Below are positions 1 to 7,480 of a stretch of 16,142 nt of DNA, one piece after another (position 1 is the stretch's first letter; the number at the start of each line of letters is the position of its first letter). The notes beneath the pieces are model-generated. The model was not told the DNA's origin. It worked only from the letters and a program-made list of their open reading frames with translations, and did not search any database. The stretch spans positions 1 through 16,142 of the forward strand of contig JAPYOI010000141.1 in NCBI GenBank assembly GCA_028278755.1. The letters are read 5' to 3'. Made by a program: the position numbers and the translations under genes. Origin of the DNA: Poriferisodalis multihospitum (GTDB lineage Bacteria; Actinomycetota; Acidimicrobiia; Acidimicrobiales; Poriferisodalaceae).

Positions 1-3000
1 TGTGCCCTCCGCTGGCACCCGTTCGGGCACCACCTGGCTCAGGCAGCCGAACACGGCATCAGGGAGCAATTGGCCCATGACGTGACGCACGTTCACCGCT
101 GCGGGGTGGGGAGCATTGAGAATGCAGCCTTCGGGCGCTCGCACCCGCACGGCGTCGAGCGAGCCCGTGTTGTTTGGGATGTCGGGGCCGATGATGCAGC
201 GCACGCCGAATGACGTGTAGGCGTCGGTGTAGGCCATCGGCACGTTGATGCCCCAGCTCGACTGAGGCCCAGTGCCGGAGAAGTCCACGTCGATACCGTC
301 CTCATCGACGGTCAGCGAGCACACGATGTCGATGGGCTGCTCCATGCCGTCGACGCGCATTGTCGAGTGCCATGTGCCAATCGGCAGCTCGCCGATCGCA
401 TCGAGCATGGCCCGATGCGACGACGTGATGATGTGGCTGGCCAGCTCATCCAAATCGGTCATGGCGTACTCATCCATCATCGAAATGAGGCGCGCGGCAC
501 CGGTTTCGTTGCAAGCAGCCAGCGAGTGGATGTCGCCGATGACCTGCACCGGATCGCGGACGTTGGCCTCGATGATCGCCACCACGTTCGGGTCGAACAC
601 GCCGTCGGTGGCGAACTTCAGTATCGGCAGGTACAGGCCCTCGTGGTACACCTCCTTCGAGTCGGTGGTGAATCCGGCGCCGCCGATGTCCACCACGTGG
701 CTCGTGCAGGCGAACAGCGCCACCAGTTCGCCGCGCAGGAACGCCGGCGTGACCACGACGATGTCGAACAGGTGGCCGGTGCCCTTCCATGGGTCGTTGG
801 TGAGGAAGATGTCGCCGGGGCGCATCTCCGACGCCGGGTAGCGATCCAGAAAATGCAGCACCGAGTAGGCCATGGAGTTCACATGGCCCGGCGTGCCCGT
901 GACCGACTGGGCGAGCATCCGCCCCTGGGGGTCGAAGATGCCCGCCGACAGATCGCCGGCTTCCCGCGTCGAAGTGCTGAAGGCTGCACGCACAAGCGCC
1001 CGAGCCTGTTCCTCGGTCACCGAGATCAGCCGGTTCCACTGCACGCTCAGCCGCACCGCGTCGAGGTCTGCAGTGGAAGCGGCTGCCGTCTGCGGCGCCG
1101 AGACGCCGGTGAGCCGCAAGTGCCCACCCGCCGTGACTGTTGCCACCGCTCCAGCAGGCACCAGGGTCGTGGTCTGGTCCTCGGTGATCAGCGCAGGTCC
1201 TGCCAGCCACGCGCCTTCAGTGAGGATGTCGCGCTCGAAAACTGCATGGGAAACGGTCCGGCCGGTAGCGGTATCGGTGACGAGCGCCGTCGCGTCGGTG
1301 GTAACCGGTTCGCCGGCGACGGCTGGATGCAGCGAAACTGCGGGGGCCTGCGGGGTACGGATTTCCAGCAGCCAGCTCAGGACCTCGATCTCGAGGTTGC
1401 CGATGTGGCGCGTGTAGAGCTGCTGGTAGGCCTTCGTGAACGCAGTGCGCAGCTGGCTGCGCACCTCGGCATCGCTCGGGCTGTCGATGTCGTCGGCGAG
1501 CAGAGCTGCAGCGTCGACGTCGACGGTGATCTCATGGCCTTGGCCGCGATACCGCATCAGGGCTCGCACGTGCGTGGCCGTCTCGGCACCGGGCGCAGCA
1601 GCGTGCACGATCGCGTTGGACTCGGCGGCCATCTCGCTGAGCAGCGCTGCCAAGTTGGTTGCTGTCAGCTCGCTCACGCGGGCATGGCGGGTGCGCACCG
1701 ACTCGTGGGCCACCGGTGCCGCCAGAAAGCCGATGGCCGAACCCACGCCTGCTCCAGCAGGCACCACGAGGTCGTCAATGCCCAGCTTGGCGGCCACCCG
1801 TGCGGCGTGCAGCGGCGCAGCACCGCCGAAGGCGATGAGCGTGCCCCGACTGATGTCGCAGCCTTGATCTGCAGCGTGAACACGACCGGCATTGGCCATG
1901 TTCTCGTCGACGACCTCGGAGATGCCTATGGCAGAGATCGCTGTCTGCAGACCCGCCGGCTCGGCCAGCGCAGTCCCGACGGCCTTGGCGGCGGCATCGA
2001 CGTCGAAGGTCAACGTGCCGCCGGCAAACCGTTCCGGCGCCAGCCTGCCCAGCACGGCATCGGCGTCGGTCACCGTTGGCTCGATCCCGCCGCGCCCGTA
2101 GGCCGCAGGACCCGGTTCGGAACCCGCGCTGGCCGGACCGACGGTGATGCGCCCGAGCGCGTCGAGGCCGGCGATGGAGCCGCCACCGGCGCCGATCTCA
2201 ACCATCTCGATCACTGGCAGACGCAGGGGGAGCCCGCTGCCGGCCAGGAAGCGGTACTCGCGACCGACCTCGAATTCGCGGCTCGTGCGAGGATGACCGC
2301 CTTCGACGATGCACAGTTTCGCCGTGGTGCCGCCCATGTCGAAGCTGAGGGCTCGTTCGCAGTCGAGACCGCGGGCGATCCCCGAGGCGAGCAGTGCGCC
2401 GCCGGCAGGCCCGCTCTCGATCAGGCGGACCGGGAAGCGCAGCGCCTCAGCGAGCGTTCCCAGTCCGCCGCCGGAAGTCATGAGGAACACCTCGCAGCCC
2501 AATCCCAGCGCTGCGAGCCGTGCATCGAGATCGGTCAGGTACTGCCTCACGAGCGGTGCGATGTAGGCGTTGGCGCACGCGGTGGAAAAGCGTTCGTATT
2601 CCCGGATCTCCGGGCAGACCTCGCTGGAGATGGTGACGGTCGCCTCGGGCCAGCACTCCGCCAGGATCTCGGCGGTGCGTTCCTCATGACGGGCATCGAG
2701 GTACGCGTGCAGGTAGCCGACCGCGACGCTGGTCACGCCGTCGGCCGCCAATGATTCCGCCGCGGCCCGCACCGCGTGCTCATCCAGTGGCAGCAGCACC
2801 GTGCCGTCGGCGGCGATCCGTTCGGGTATGCCGATACGACGGTTGCGAGGCACCAGTGGCTCGGGCCGGCGCATGTACAGGTCGTACTGCTCGAACCGGT
2901 TCTCGTGGGCCATCTCAACCGAATCGCGGAGGCCCTGCGTGGTCAGCAGTGCCGTGCGTGCACCCCGGCGTTCGATAAGTGCATTCGTGGCGAGGGTGGT

Positions 3001-3216
3001 GCCGTGGATGAACACGCCCACCTCCGCGGGGGCAACGCCTGCCTCGCGCAGCACACGCTCGACGCCGTCAAGCACAGCGTCGGCCGGCGCGTCAGGTGTC
3101 GTCAGCACCTTGGCGGTGTGCAGGACGGGTCTGCCGCCTGCGCCATCGACCTCCAACGCAATGTCGGTGAACGTGCCGCCGATGTCGGCTGCCAGCCGGG
3201 CGCGTGCGCCTGCCAT
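1..3216 (-). CDS. Fused hydantoinase/5-oxoprolinase (HyuA-HyuB in one chain), C-terminus cut by window edge
   Basis: ATP-dependent amidohydrolase of the hydantoinase/oxoprolinase family, which opens cyclic amides such as 5-oxoproline or N-substituted hydantoins in the cytoplasm. The frame is read from ATG at 3216 without a stop to base 1 (1072 codons). Residues 11-18 read DIGGTFTD, the N-terminal phosphate-binding motif; residues 291-298 read SFDMGGTT, the second ATPase motif. The HyuA-type region ends near residue 705. A HyuB-type region follows in the same frame with no internal Met start; the SAGIFD block ends at residue 762. Separate hyuA and hyuB genes are common in bacteria, while a single chain of about 1,300 residues is the eukaryotic 5-oxoprolinase layout. 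The last part of HyuB lies outside the window. Substrate cannot be told from sequence. A TACGCT box 6 bases before the ATG suggests a leaderless transcript. A long open frame on the opposite strand (367-2754) is only its shadow. Confidence 0.93.
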   Translation of the reverse strand, partial: MAGARARLAADIGGTFTDIALEVDGAGGRPVLHTAKVLTTPDAPADAVLDGVERVLREAGVAPAEVGVFIHGTTLATNALIERRGARTALLTTQGLRDSVEMAHENRFEQYDLYMRRPEPLVPRNRRIGIPERIAADGTVLLPLDEHAVRAAAESLAADGVTSVAVGYLHAYLDARHEERTAEILAECWPEATVTISSEVCPEIREYERFSTACANAYIAPLVRQYLTDLDARLAALGLGCEVFLMTSGGGLGTLAEALRFPVRLIESGPAGGALLASGIARGLDCERALSFDMGGTTAKLCIVEGGHPRTSREFEVGREYRFLAGSGLPLRLPVIEMVEIGAGGGSIAGLDALGRITVGPASAGSEPGPAAYGRGGIEPTVTDADAVLGRLAPERFAGGTLTFDVDAAAKAVGTALAEPAGLQTAISAIGISEVVDENMANAGRVHAADQGCDISRGTLIAFGGAAPLHAARVAAKLGIDDLVVPAGAGVGSAIGFLAAPVAHESVRTRHARVSELTATNLAALLSEMAAESNAIVHAAAPGAETATHVRALMRYRGQGHEITVDVDAAALLADDIDSPSDAEVRSQLRTAFTKAYQQLYTRHIGNLEIEVLSWLLEIRTPQAPAVSLHPAVAGEPVTTDATALVTDTATGRTVSHAVFERDILTEGAWLAGPALITEDQTTTLVPAGAVATVTAGGHLRLTGVSAPQTAAASTADLDAVRLSVQWNRLISVTEEQARALVRAAFSTSTREAGDLSAGIFDPQGRMLAQSVTGTPGHVNSMAYSVLHFLDRYPASEMRPGDIFLTNDPWKGTGHLFDIVVVTPAFLRGELVALFACTSHVVDIGGAGFTTDSKEVYHEGLYLPILKFATDGVFDPNVVAIIEANVRDPVQVIGDIHSLAACNETGAARLISMMDEYAMTDLDELASHIITSSHRAMLDAIGELPIGTWHSTMRVDGMEQPIDIVCSLTVDEDGIDVDFSGTGPQSSWGINVPMAYTDAYTSFGVRCIIGPDIPNNTGSLDAVRVRAPEGCILNAPHPAAVNVRHVMGQLLPDAVFGCLSQVVPERVPAEGT

Positions 3217-3222
3217 CGGCCC

Positions 3223-3228
3223 AGCGTA
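3223..3228 (-). promoter_or_regulatory. Putative -10 box of the oxoprolinase gene
   Basis: Read on the minus strand the hexamer is TACGCT, followed by exactly 6 bases and then the ATG at 3216. TANNNT at this distance is the usual -10 of leaderless actinobacterial transcripts. No convincing -35 was seen. Inference from spacing and from repetition of the pattern in this window. Confidence 0.5.
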
Positions 3229-3256
3229 GGCGCGTCGTCGCGGAAGGCTGCGGGGC

Positions 3257-3262
3257 TACCGT
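3257..3262 (+). promoter_or_regulatory. Putative -10 box of ribH
   Basis: TACCGT followed by 6 bases and the GTG start at 3269. No Shine-Dalgarno sequence sits in front of that GTG, which fits a leaderless mRNA. It lies back-to-back with the oxoprolinase promoter inside a 52-base divergent gap. Confidence 0.5.
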
Positions 3263-3268
3263 GCAGGC

Positions 3269-3754
3269 GTGGCGAGTGGCGACCAGCGTGGCGGAAGGCC
3301 GCCGGCGGGTGCCGGTGCGGGCCTGCGCGTCGGCATCGTGCGGGCGACGTGGAACCCCGAGATCGTGGACCGGTTGGCAGCCGGTGCCCGGCGAGGCCTC
3401 GATGAGCTCGGCGTCGCTGAGACGACCGAGGTGACGGTGCCCGGATGCTTCGAGATCCCCTTCGCTGCACAGGTGCTCGCTCACAGCGGGCAGGTCAATG
3501 CGATCGTTGTGATCGGGGCCGTGATCCGCGGGGAGACGACCCACTACGAGCTGGTCAGCGAGGGCGCTGCGCATGGCGTGATGGCGGTTCAGCTGGAGAC
3601 GGGCATTCCGGTCGGCTTGGGCTTGGTCACGGTGGAGAACACTGAACAGGCGACGGCTCGCAGCGAGGGCGCGGGAGGTCACAACGTCGGTGAGGACGCG
3701 GCCTACGTGGCCGTGTCGATGGCCCTGCTCGCCCGCGACTTCCCTGCTGGCTGA
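3269..3754 (+). CDS. ribH: 6,7-dimethyl-8-ribityllumazine synthase
   Basis: Joins 5-amino-6-ribitylaminouracil with 3,4-dihydroxy-2-butanone 4-phosphate, the penultimate step of riboflavin synthesis; family members assemble into pentamers or 60-mer shells. The 161-residue chain has the family length. Visible conserved blocks are the substrate aromatic W28-N29, PGCFEIP at 58-64, the phosphate/catalytic block GAVIRGETTHYE at 83-94 with the catalytic His at 92, and ENTEQATARS at 123-132. The first 18 residues are Gly/Pro/Ala rich and probably disordered. Start is GTG; the TACCGT box 6 bases upstream supports it. No other rib genes are near: it stands alone, divergent from the oxoprolinase and ending 16 bases from the convergent oxidoreductase. 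It may be the only copy, dispersed from the rib operon, or a paralogue; the window cannot tell. Confidence 0.94.
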   Translation: MASGDQRGGRPPAGAGAGLRVGIVRATWNPEIVDRLAAGARRGLDELGVAETTEVTVPGCFEIPFAAQVLAHSGQVNAIVVIGAVIRGETTHYELVSEGAAHGVMAVQLETGIPVGLGLVTVENTEQATARSEGAGGHNVGEDAAYVAVSMALLARDFPAG

Positions 3755-3770
3755 GCGACCGGAGCCGTTC

Positions 3771-4760
3771 TCAGGACGGATCGGGGCGCATCCGCACGAG
3801 CACCTTGCCGACGGCTTCGCGTTCGTCGAGCAGCCGGTAGGCCTCGGCGCTCTGTTCGAAGGGCAGCACCTGCCCGATGGGCGGCTTCACCGCACCCGAC
3901 GCGATCATGCCGAGCAGGCGCTCGTGGATGCGGGCGGGGATCGTCGGGTCAGCCGCCACAGCTTCGCCCCAGGCGGCCCCTACCAAGCTCACGTTGCGCA
4001 GCAGCAGCCGGTTCACCTTCACGGTGGGGATCTCGCCTGCGGCGAAGCCGACCACGACGAGCCGCCCGAAGCGTGCCAGCGCCCGGATCCCGTCGAGGAA
4101 GCGGTCGCCGCCCACCGGGTCGTAGGTCATGTCGACGCCCCGACCGCCGGTGAGCTCGCGCACCTCGTCCTTCCAGGTGTCGCTGATGAGCACGATGTGA
4201 TCGGCTCCTGCCGCCCGGGCGATCTCACCCTTTGCCTCGGTGGAGACCAAGCCGATCACCGGCCCGGCGCCGACCCCTTTCGCCACCTGGATGCCCGAGG
4301 TGCCTACTCCGCCCGAGGCGCCGAGCACCAGCACCGACTCGCCCTCGCGCAGACCCGCCCGGTCGATCATGCAGAACACGGCGGTCTGGTAGTTCATGAC
4401 CAGCGCCGCCCCCTCTTCGAATGAGAGCTCGCTGGGCAAGGCGAACAGGTCACGGGGCTTGGCGGCCACGACCTCTGCCAGGCACTCGGTCGACCACACG
4501 CACACCCGGTCGCCGGGCGCGTATCCAGAGTCTTCAGGTGCCGAACGAACGACGCCAGCGGCCTCGATGCCCGGCCTGAACGGCGGGTCGGGGCGGTACT
4601 GGTAGAGGCCTTGGCTCTGGAGCAGATCGGGGAACGAAACGCCGCCGCAGACGATGTCGACGATGACCGAAGCGCCGTCTGCATCGGCAACCGGTTCAGG
4701 AGCGTCGACGACGGCGACACCGGCTGGGCCTGTGAGGGACTGCACTTCCAAAGCACGCAT
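3771..4760 (-). CDS. Zinc-independent NADPH:quinone oxidoreductase (MDR superfamily)
   Basis: Cytoplasmic NAD(P)H-dependent reductase of the medium-chain dehydrogenase/reductase superfamily, quinone oxidoreductase branch. The 329-residue chain is full length. The N-terminal GroES-like part contains GVSFPDLLQSQGLY (40-53) and the FRPGIEAAGVV segment (61-71). The Rossmann part has the cofactor loop GASGGVG at 147-153, and the chain ends with the family-typical GKVLVRM segment. The cysteine and histidine ligands of zinc-binding alcohol dehydrogenases are not present in their usual places. Possible substrates are quinones or enoyl thioesters; the sequence does not decide. An AACAGT hexamer lies 6 bases before the ATG. 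The gene is divergent from the amidohydrolase and convergent with ribH, so it is probably transcribed alone. Confidence 0.9.
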   Translation of the reverse strand: MRALEVQSLTGPAGVAVVDAPEPVADADGASVIVDIVCGGVSFPDLLQSQGLYQYRPDPPFRPGIEAAGVVRSAPEDSGYAPGDRVCVWSTECLAEVVAAKPRDLFALPSELSFEEGAALVMNYQTAVFCMIDRAGLREGESVLVLGASGGVGTSGIQVAKGVGAGPVIGLVSTEAKGEIARAAGADHIVLISDTWKDEVRELTGGRGVDMTYDPVGGDRFLDGIRALARFGRLVVVGFAAGEIPTVKVNRLLLRNVSLVGAAWGEAVAADPTIPARIHERLLGMIASGAVKPPIGQVLPFEQSAEAYRLLDEREAVGKVLVRMRPDPS

Positions 4761-4766
4761 GGCGAC

Positions 4767-4772
4767 ACTGTT
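4767..4772 (-). promoter_or_regulatory. Weak candidate -10 box of the quinone oxidoreductase gene
   Basis: Minus-strand AACAGT followed by 6 bases and the ATG at 4760. It keeps the A and final T of TANNNT but lacks the first T. Proposed only because spacing equals that seen at the oxoprolinase and ribH starts. Confidence 0.3.
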
Positions 4773-4857
4773 TCACAAGAGGCGCAGACGGGCACTGCCA
4801 AAGCGAGAGGACCTGTGCGGAAGCGTCGTGCCTCGGGAGTGCACGCGAGGCCGCTGG

Positions 4858-4863
4858 TACTGT
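4858..4863 (+). promoter_or_regulatory. Candidate -10 box for the amidohydrolase gene
   Basis: TACTGT lies 69 bases before the ATG at 4933 and would place the transcription start near 4870, right at the edge of a perfect palindrome. No clear -35 is present. The resulting leader of about 60 bases would carry the AGGGG ribosome-binding site just before the start. Confidence 0.35.
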
Positions 4864-4871
4864 TGGCCGCG

Positions 4872-4887
4872 CAGTGCATCTGCACTG
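4872..4887. promoter_or_regulatory. Perfect 16-base palindrome, candidate repressor operator
   Basis: CAGTGCATCTGCACTG consists of two 7-base arms around a TC spacer. It sits in the 172-base gap between the divergent oxidoreductase and amidohydrolase genes, directly downstream of the candidate TACTGT -10. Dyads of this size and place are typical operators for dimeric repressors of the TetR or GntR type. No regulator gene is in the window, so the binding protein is unknown. Confidence 0.4.
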
Positions 4888-4932
4888 AGACAACCGGGCG
4901 CACGGGCGCTCGCACCGAAGCAGGGGATAGCG

Positions 4933-5895
4933 ATGCGGTACTACTCGTGTGACTCGCACGTGGTCGAGGCGGCCGAGATCTATGCGGGACTGACGGACAG
5001 GTTCGGTGATCGGGCACCGTTCATCAGCAAGGACTACAACGACAAGCCGGGCACTTGGCTCGTGCTCCCGGGCGGCATCCGCCCGGTGCCCGTCGGCCGG
5101 CTGGGCATCGCCGGGGCCAGCCTGTCCGACCCGGCCACTCACGCCCGCATCGAGCAGGGCTACGACGGCTTCAACCCCGGCGTGATGGATCCGAGCGCGC
5201 GGCTGGACGAGCAGGCCCAAGACGGCATCGTCGGCGAGGTCATGTACCCGAGCCTGTCGATGTTCACCTTCGCGATCCCCGACGACGAAGTGCGCGACGC
5301 CGCATTCCGCAACCACAACGACTGGGTGCTCGACTACTGCTCGGTGGATCGCAACCGTCTCATCGGCGTCGGCTGCCTGCCCCTGCCCGACGTGGAGCGG
5401 GCCATCGCCGAGATCGACCGCTCAGCGCAGCTCGGCGTGCGCGGTTTCGCCATTCCCGCCCACGTTGACCCCGCCAAGCCGTACTGCCACCCCGACTTCG
5501 ATCCGTTCTGGGCCCGAGCCCAGGAATTCGGCGTGCCGCTCACCATGCACATCTTCACCGGATCCAGCCTCGAGGGCGGCATGCCCGAGCACTGGGGCAC
5601 GCCGGGCGGCCATCTGAAGGGCTACACGCTGGCCCACACCACCATCGCCAACACGATCATCGATCTCATCTGCGGCGGGGTCGTGGAGCGTTTCCCGGAT
5701 CTGCGTTTCGTGTGCGCCGAGTACGAGACCGGCTGGGTCGGCCACTTCAAGCAGCGCCTCGATCACGCGGCGTACCGCACGCCGTGGGAGGTGTCCGATG
5801 AGCTCACGATGAAGCCCTCGGAGTACTTCGACCGGAACTTCTGGGTCACGTTCGAGGACGACGTGGAGGGCGTTGCGACGCGGCACTCGATCGGG
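4933..5895 (+). pseudogene. Amidohydrolase-2 family metal-dependent hydrolase, C-terminus lost
   Basis: TIM-barrel amidohydrolase related to the ACMSD/amidohydrolase-2 group. Start ATG at 4933 is preceded by AGGGG at 7-bases spacing. The N-terminus has the CDSHVVE metal motif (Asp7, His9). Further family blocks are LTMHIFTG, CAEYETGWV and NFWVTFEDD, the last followed by GVATRHSIG. In relatives this point continues into a segment with a Trp and an SDYPH-type motif supplying an active-site Asp, then about 60-80 more residues. Here similarity stops abruptly after base 5895 and the frame becomes Arg-rich nonsense that happens to stay open to 7377. About 321 residues of the family remain, without the late active-site Asp, so I call it broken. 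A plain frameshift was looked for: the other two frames do not restore the missing segment, so sequence is lost rather than shifted. Confidence 0.75.
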
Positions 5896-6081
5896 TCACA
5901 GTTACCGAGGAGCCCGCTGCGGAGGCGACAGAACCCTCTGCGACCAGCGATCCAGCAGGCGAGAGATCGGCACCGCGCCACATTTCTTGAGCATGGCCAT
6001 CGACAACTCCGCCGTGCGCGCGCCAGGGAATTGGTCGCAACGTCGCAGAGTCTCCTGCCGCCTCCACAGCTCAGGCATCTG
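5896..6081. other. Scar region after the truncated amidohydrolase
   Basis: No intact gene is seen. The frame beginning at 5895 reads a Glu/Ala/Thr-rich tail (starting VTVTEEPAAEATEPS) that ends with TGA at 5988-5990 and could be the 3' end of a foreign gene joined to the amidohydrolase by deletion, but it is too short to identify. Bases 5991-6081 show no coding pattern. Confidence 0.4.
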
Positions 6082-6100
6082 CGACTCGAGATTCGAGTCG
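6082..6100. terminator. Hairpin directly after the broken hydrolase stop codon
   Basis: Perfect 8-bp stem (CGACTCGA with TCGAGTCG) around a 3-base GAT loop, abutting the TAA of the minus-strand hydrolase at 6101-6103. There is no T tract on either side, so it would be a hairpin-only terminator or an mRNA 3' stabiliser, usable from both directions. Confidence 0.5.
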
Positions 6101-6675
6101 TTAGGCGGCGGCGAGGGGCTCCAGGTGAGCGCGGATGGCCTTGGCGATTCGTCCGCCGTTCTCCATCGGGCCGAAGTGGCTCAACTCGGCGAACGCTTCG
6201 AGGCGGCCGTTGCCGAGGGCTTCGGCAATGGGCTGCGCGACCTGCGGCGGAATGGTGTTCCACATGGCGGGGGAATCACCGCGAGCGACGACCGTCGGGC
6301 AGGTCACGGCGCCGAAAGCGCTGTAGTCCACGGGCTCGCCTGACTCGTAGATGCGGGCTTCAGTGTCACCCGAGCACGACAGCCGCAATGGCCAGCGGCC
6401 AGCATGGGCTCTCCGCCCAGGGCGTTCACTGCTCCGAGCACTTCTTCGACGAAACGCGACCGCTCGACCGACATCCCGTCGTGCTGTGGCCGCGAGGCCC
6501 CGTGGCCGCGAAAGTCCAACCCCCAGCACCGAAAGGTGTCCTGCAAGTGAGGAACCACGGTGGCCCACATGCCGGCATTGAGGCCGTTGCCATGCGTCAT
6601 GAGCAGCGGCGGGCCATGCCCGCCGAGGTCGTGGAGCACCGCATGCTCGCCGTCGGAGGTAGTCAGCCGCATCAT
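6101..6675 (-). pseudogene. Alpha/beta hydrolase with internal deletion and frameshift
   Basis: The 5' part from ATG at 6675 encodes a normal alpha/beta-hydrolase start: THGNGLNAGMW (oxyanion loop), LDFRGHGAS, and a lead-in LAAGH to the nucleophile elbow. At about 6385-6390 the frame breaks: the original frame runs to a TGA near 6304, while homology resumes in another minus frame as LRLSCSGDTEARIYE and continues through VVARGD to SHFGPMENG with the catalytic His, ending with TAA at 6101. The elbow Ser and the whole lid (about 100 residues in relatives) are absent. The two parts sum to roughly 190 residues against about 280-300 in the family. This is a deletion, not a single-base error. A TAACGT box precedes the start by 9 bases, so it may still be transcribed. 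Confidence 0.78.
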
Positions 6676-6684
6676 CGCCGCGGC

Positions 6685-6690
6685 ACGTTA
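6685..6690 (-). promoter_or_regulatory. Putative -10 box of the broken alpha/beta hydrolase
   Basis: Minus-strand TAACGT within the string CTAACGTG, 9 bases before the first of two tandem ATGs. The same CTAACGTG string occurs upstream of proV at 14141-14149, which supports it as a real -10 in this genome. Confidence 0.4.
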
Positions 6691-6745
6691 GTGCAGCGCT
6701 GCGCCGCACTTGCGGGTCACTTCGGCCGCAGAGGCATCGTTGCGG

Positions 6746-6751
6746 CAGACT
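6746..6751 (+). promoter_or_regulatory. Weak candidate -10 box of the Cys-nucleophile hydrolase-fold gene
   Basis: CAGACT followed by 6 bases and ATG at 6758. First position is C rather than T. No Shine-Dalgarno sequence is seen before the ATG, so a leaderless start is plausible. Confidence 0.3.
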
Positions 6752-6757
6752 GGCGTC

Positions 6758-7480
6758 ATGGCGAACTTCACACGTGGCTCCGTGGACATCCACTACGACG
6801 ACTACGGCTCGGGCTTCCCCCTGCTGCTGATCGCTCCAGGGGGCATGCGCTCGGCGGCGTCGTTCTGGGAGCAGACCCCCTGGAACCCGATCACCCAGCT
6901 GTCCGATCGGTACCGGGTGATCGCAATGGACCAGCGCAATGCAGGCCGCTCCACCGCGCCGGTCTCGGCCGACGACGGCTGGGCCACCTACACGGCCGAC
7001 CAGCTGGCGCTCATGGACCATCTCGGCTGCGAGCAGTTTCACCTGGCGGGGATGTGCATCGGCGGCCCGTACATCATGGGGCTGATCCAGGCAGCGCGCG
7101 AGCGGGTTGCGAGCGCCACGCTGTTCCAGACCATCGGGCTCGACGAGAACCGTCATGCCTTCTACGACATGTTCGACGATTGGGCGCAGGCGATCCGAGA
7201 CGACCATCCCGAAGCCGACGCCGCGGCCTGGGATCAGTTCCGATCGAACATGTACGACGGCGACAATTTCCTGTTCAACGTGGACCGCGACTTCGTTGCG
7301 ACTGTCCAGACGCCGCTGCTGGTGCTGCTCGGCAGCGATCTGTATCACCCCGAATCGTCGTCGCGGGTCGTCCATGAGGCTGCACCCAATTCCACGCTGA
7401 TCGAGGACTGGATGGACGGCAGCGGGCGGACTGAGGCGATGGACCAATTCGCCGCGTTCCTCGCCGCACACACCCCCTGA
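6758..7480 (+). CDS. Alpha/beta-hydrolase-fold protein with Cys at the nucleophile position
   Basis: Intact 240-residue cytoplasmic protein of the alpha/beta hydrolase superfamily; no signal peptide. Visible blocks are the oxyanion-loop region LLLIAPGGMRS (22-32), MDQRNAGRS (57-65), and a nucleophile elbow GMCIGG at 98-103 where Cys100 replaces the usual Ser. A candidate acid is Asp194 in LLGSDLYHP. The C-terminal place where relatives carry the catalytic His (around 217-225) reads EDWMDGSGR, with no His; the nearest is His197. Cys nucleophiles are known in dienelactone hydrolases. Here the missing C-terminal His leaves open whether it is an enzyme of altered mechanism or a non-catalytic fold. 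A longer frame from 6710 exists, but the start at 6758 is preferred because the hydrolase fold begins there and a -10-like CAGACT sits 6 bases ahead. Divergent from the broken hydrolase. Confidence 0.82.
   Translation: MANFTRGSVDIHYDDYGSGFPLLLIAPGGMRSAASFWEQTPWNPITQLSDRYRVIAMDQRNAGRSTAPVSADDGWATYTADQLALMDHLGCEQFHLAGMCIGGPYIMGLIQAARERVASATLFQTIGLDENRHAFYDMFDDWAQAIRDDHPEADAAAWDQFRSNMYDGDNFLFNVDRDFVATVQTPLLVLLGSDLYHPESSSRVVHEAAPNSTLIEDWMDGSGRTEAMDQFAAFLAAHTP

Noticed and set aside
367..2754. 795-codon open frame on the plus strand
   Set aside because: It is the in-register antisense of the oxoprolinase frame; its translation is Arg/Gly/His-rich and matches no family, while the minus strand shows clear HyuA/HyuB motifs.
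3740..3785. Possible terminator between ribH and the convergent oxidoreductase
   Set aside because: Only a 4-bp CCGT/ACGG pairing was found in the 16-base gap and flanks, too weak to call.
4654..7377. 907-codon plus-strand frame
   Set aside because: Only 4933-5895 is family-like. The start is inside the divergent oxidoreductase gene, and the part after 5895 is Arg-rich and overlaps two other real genes in different frames.
6101..7471. 456-codon minus-strand frame
   Set aside because: Its first two thirds are antisense to the hydrolase-fold gene at 6758-7480. Only its last 96 residues are real, as the C-terminal part of the broken alpha/beta hydrolase.
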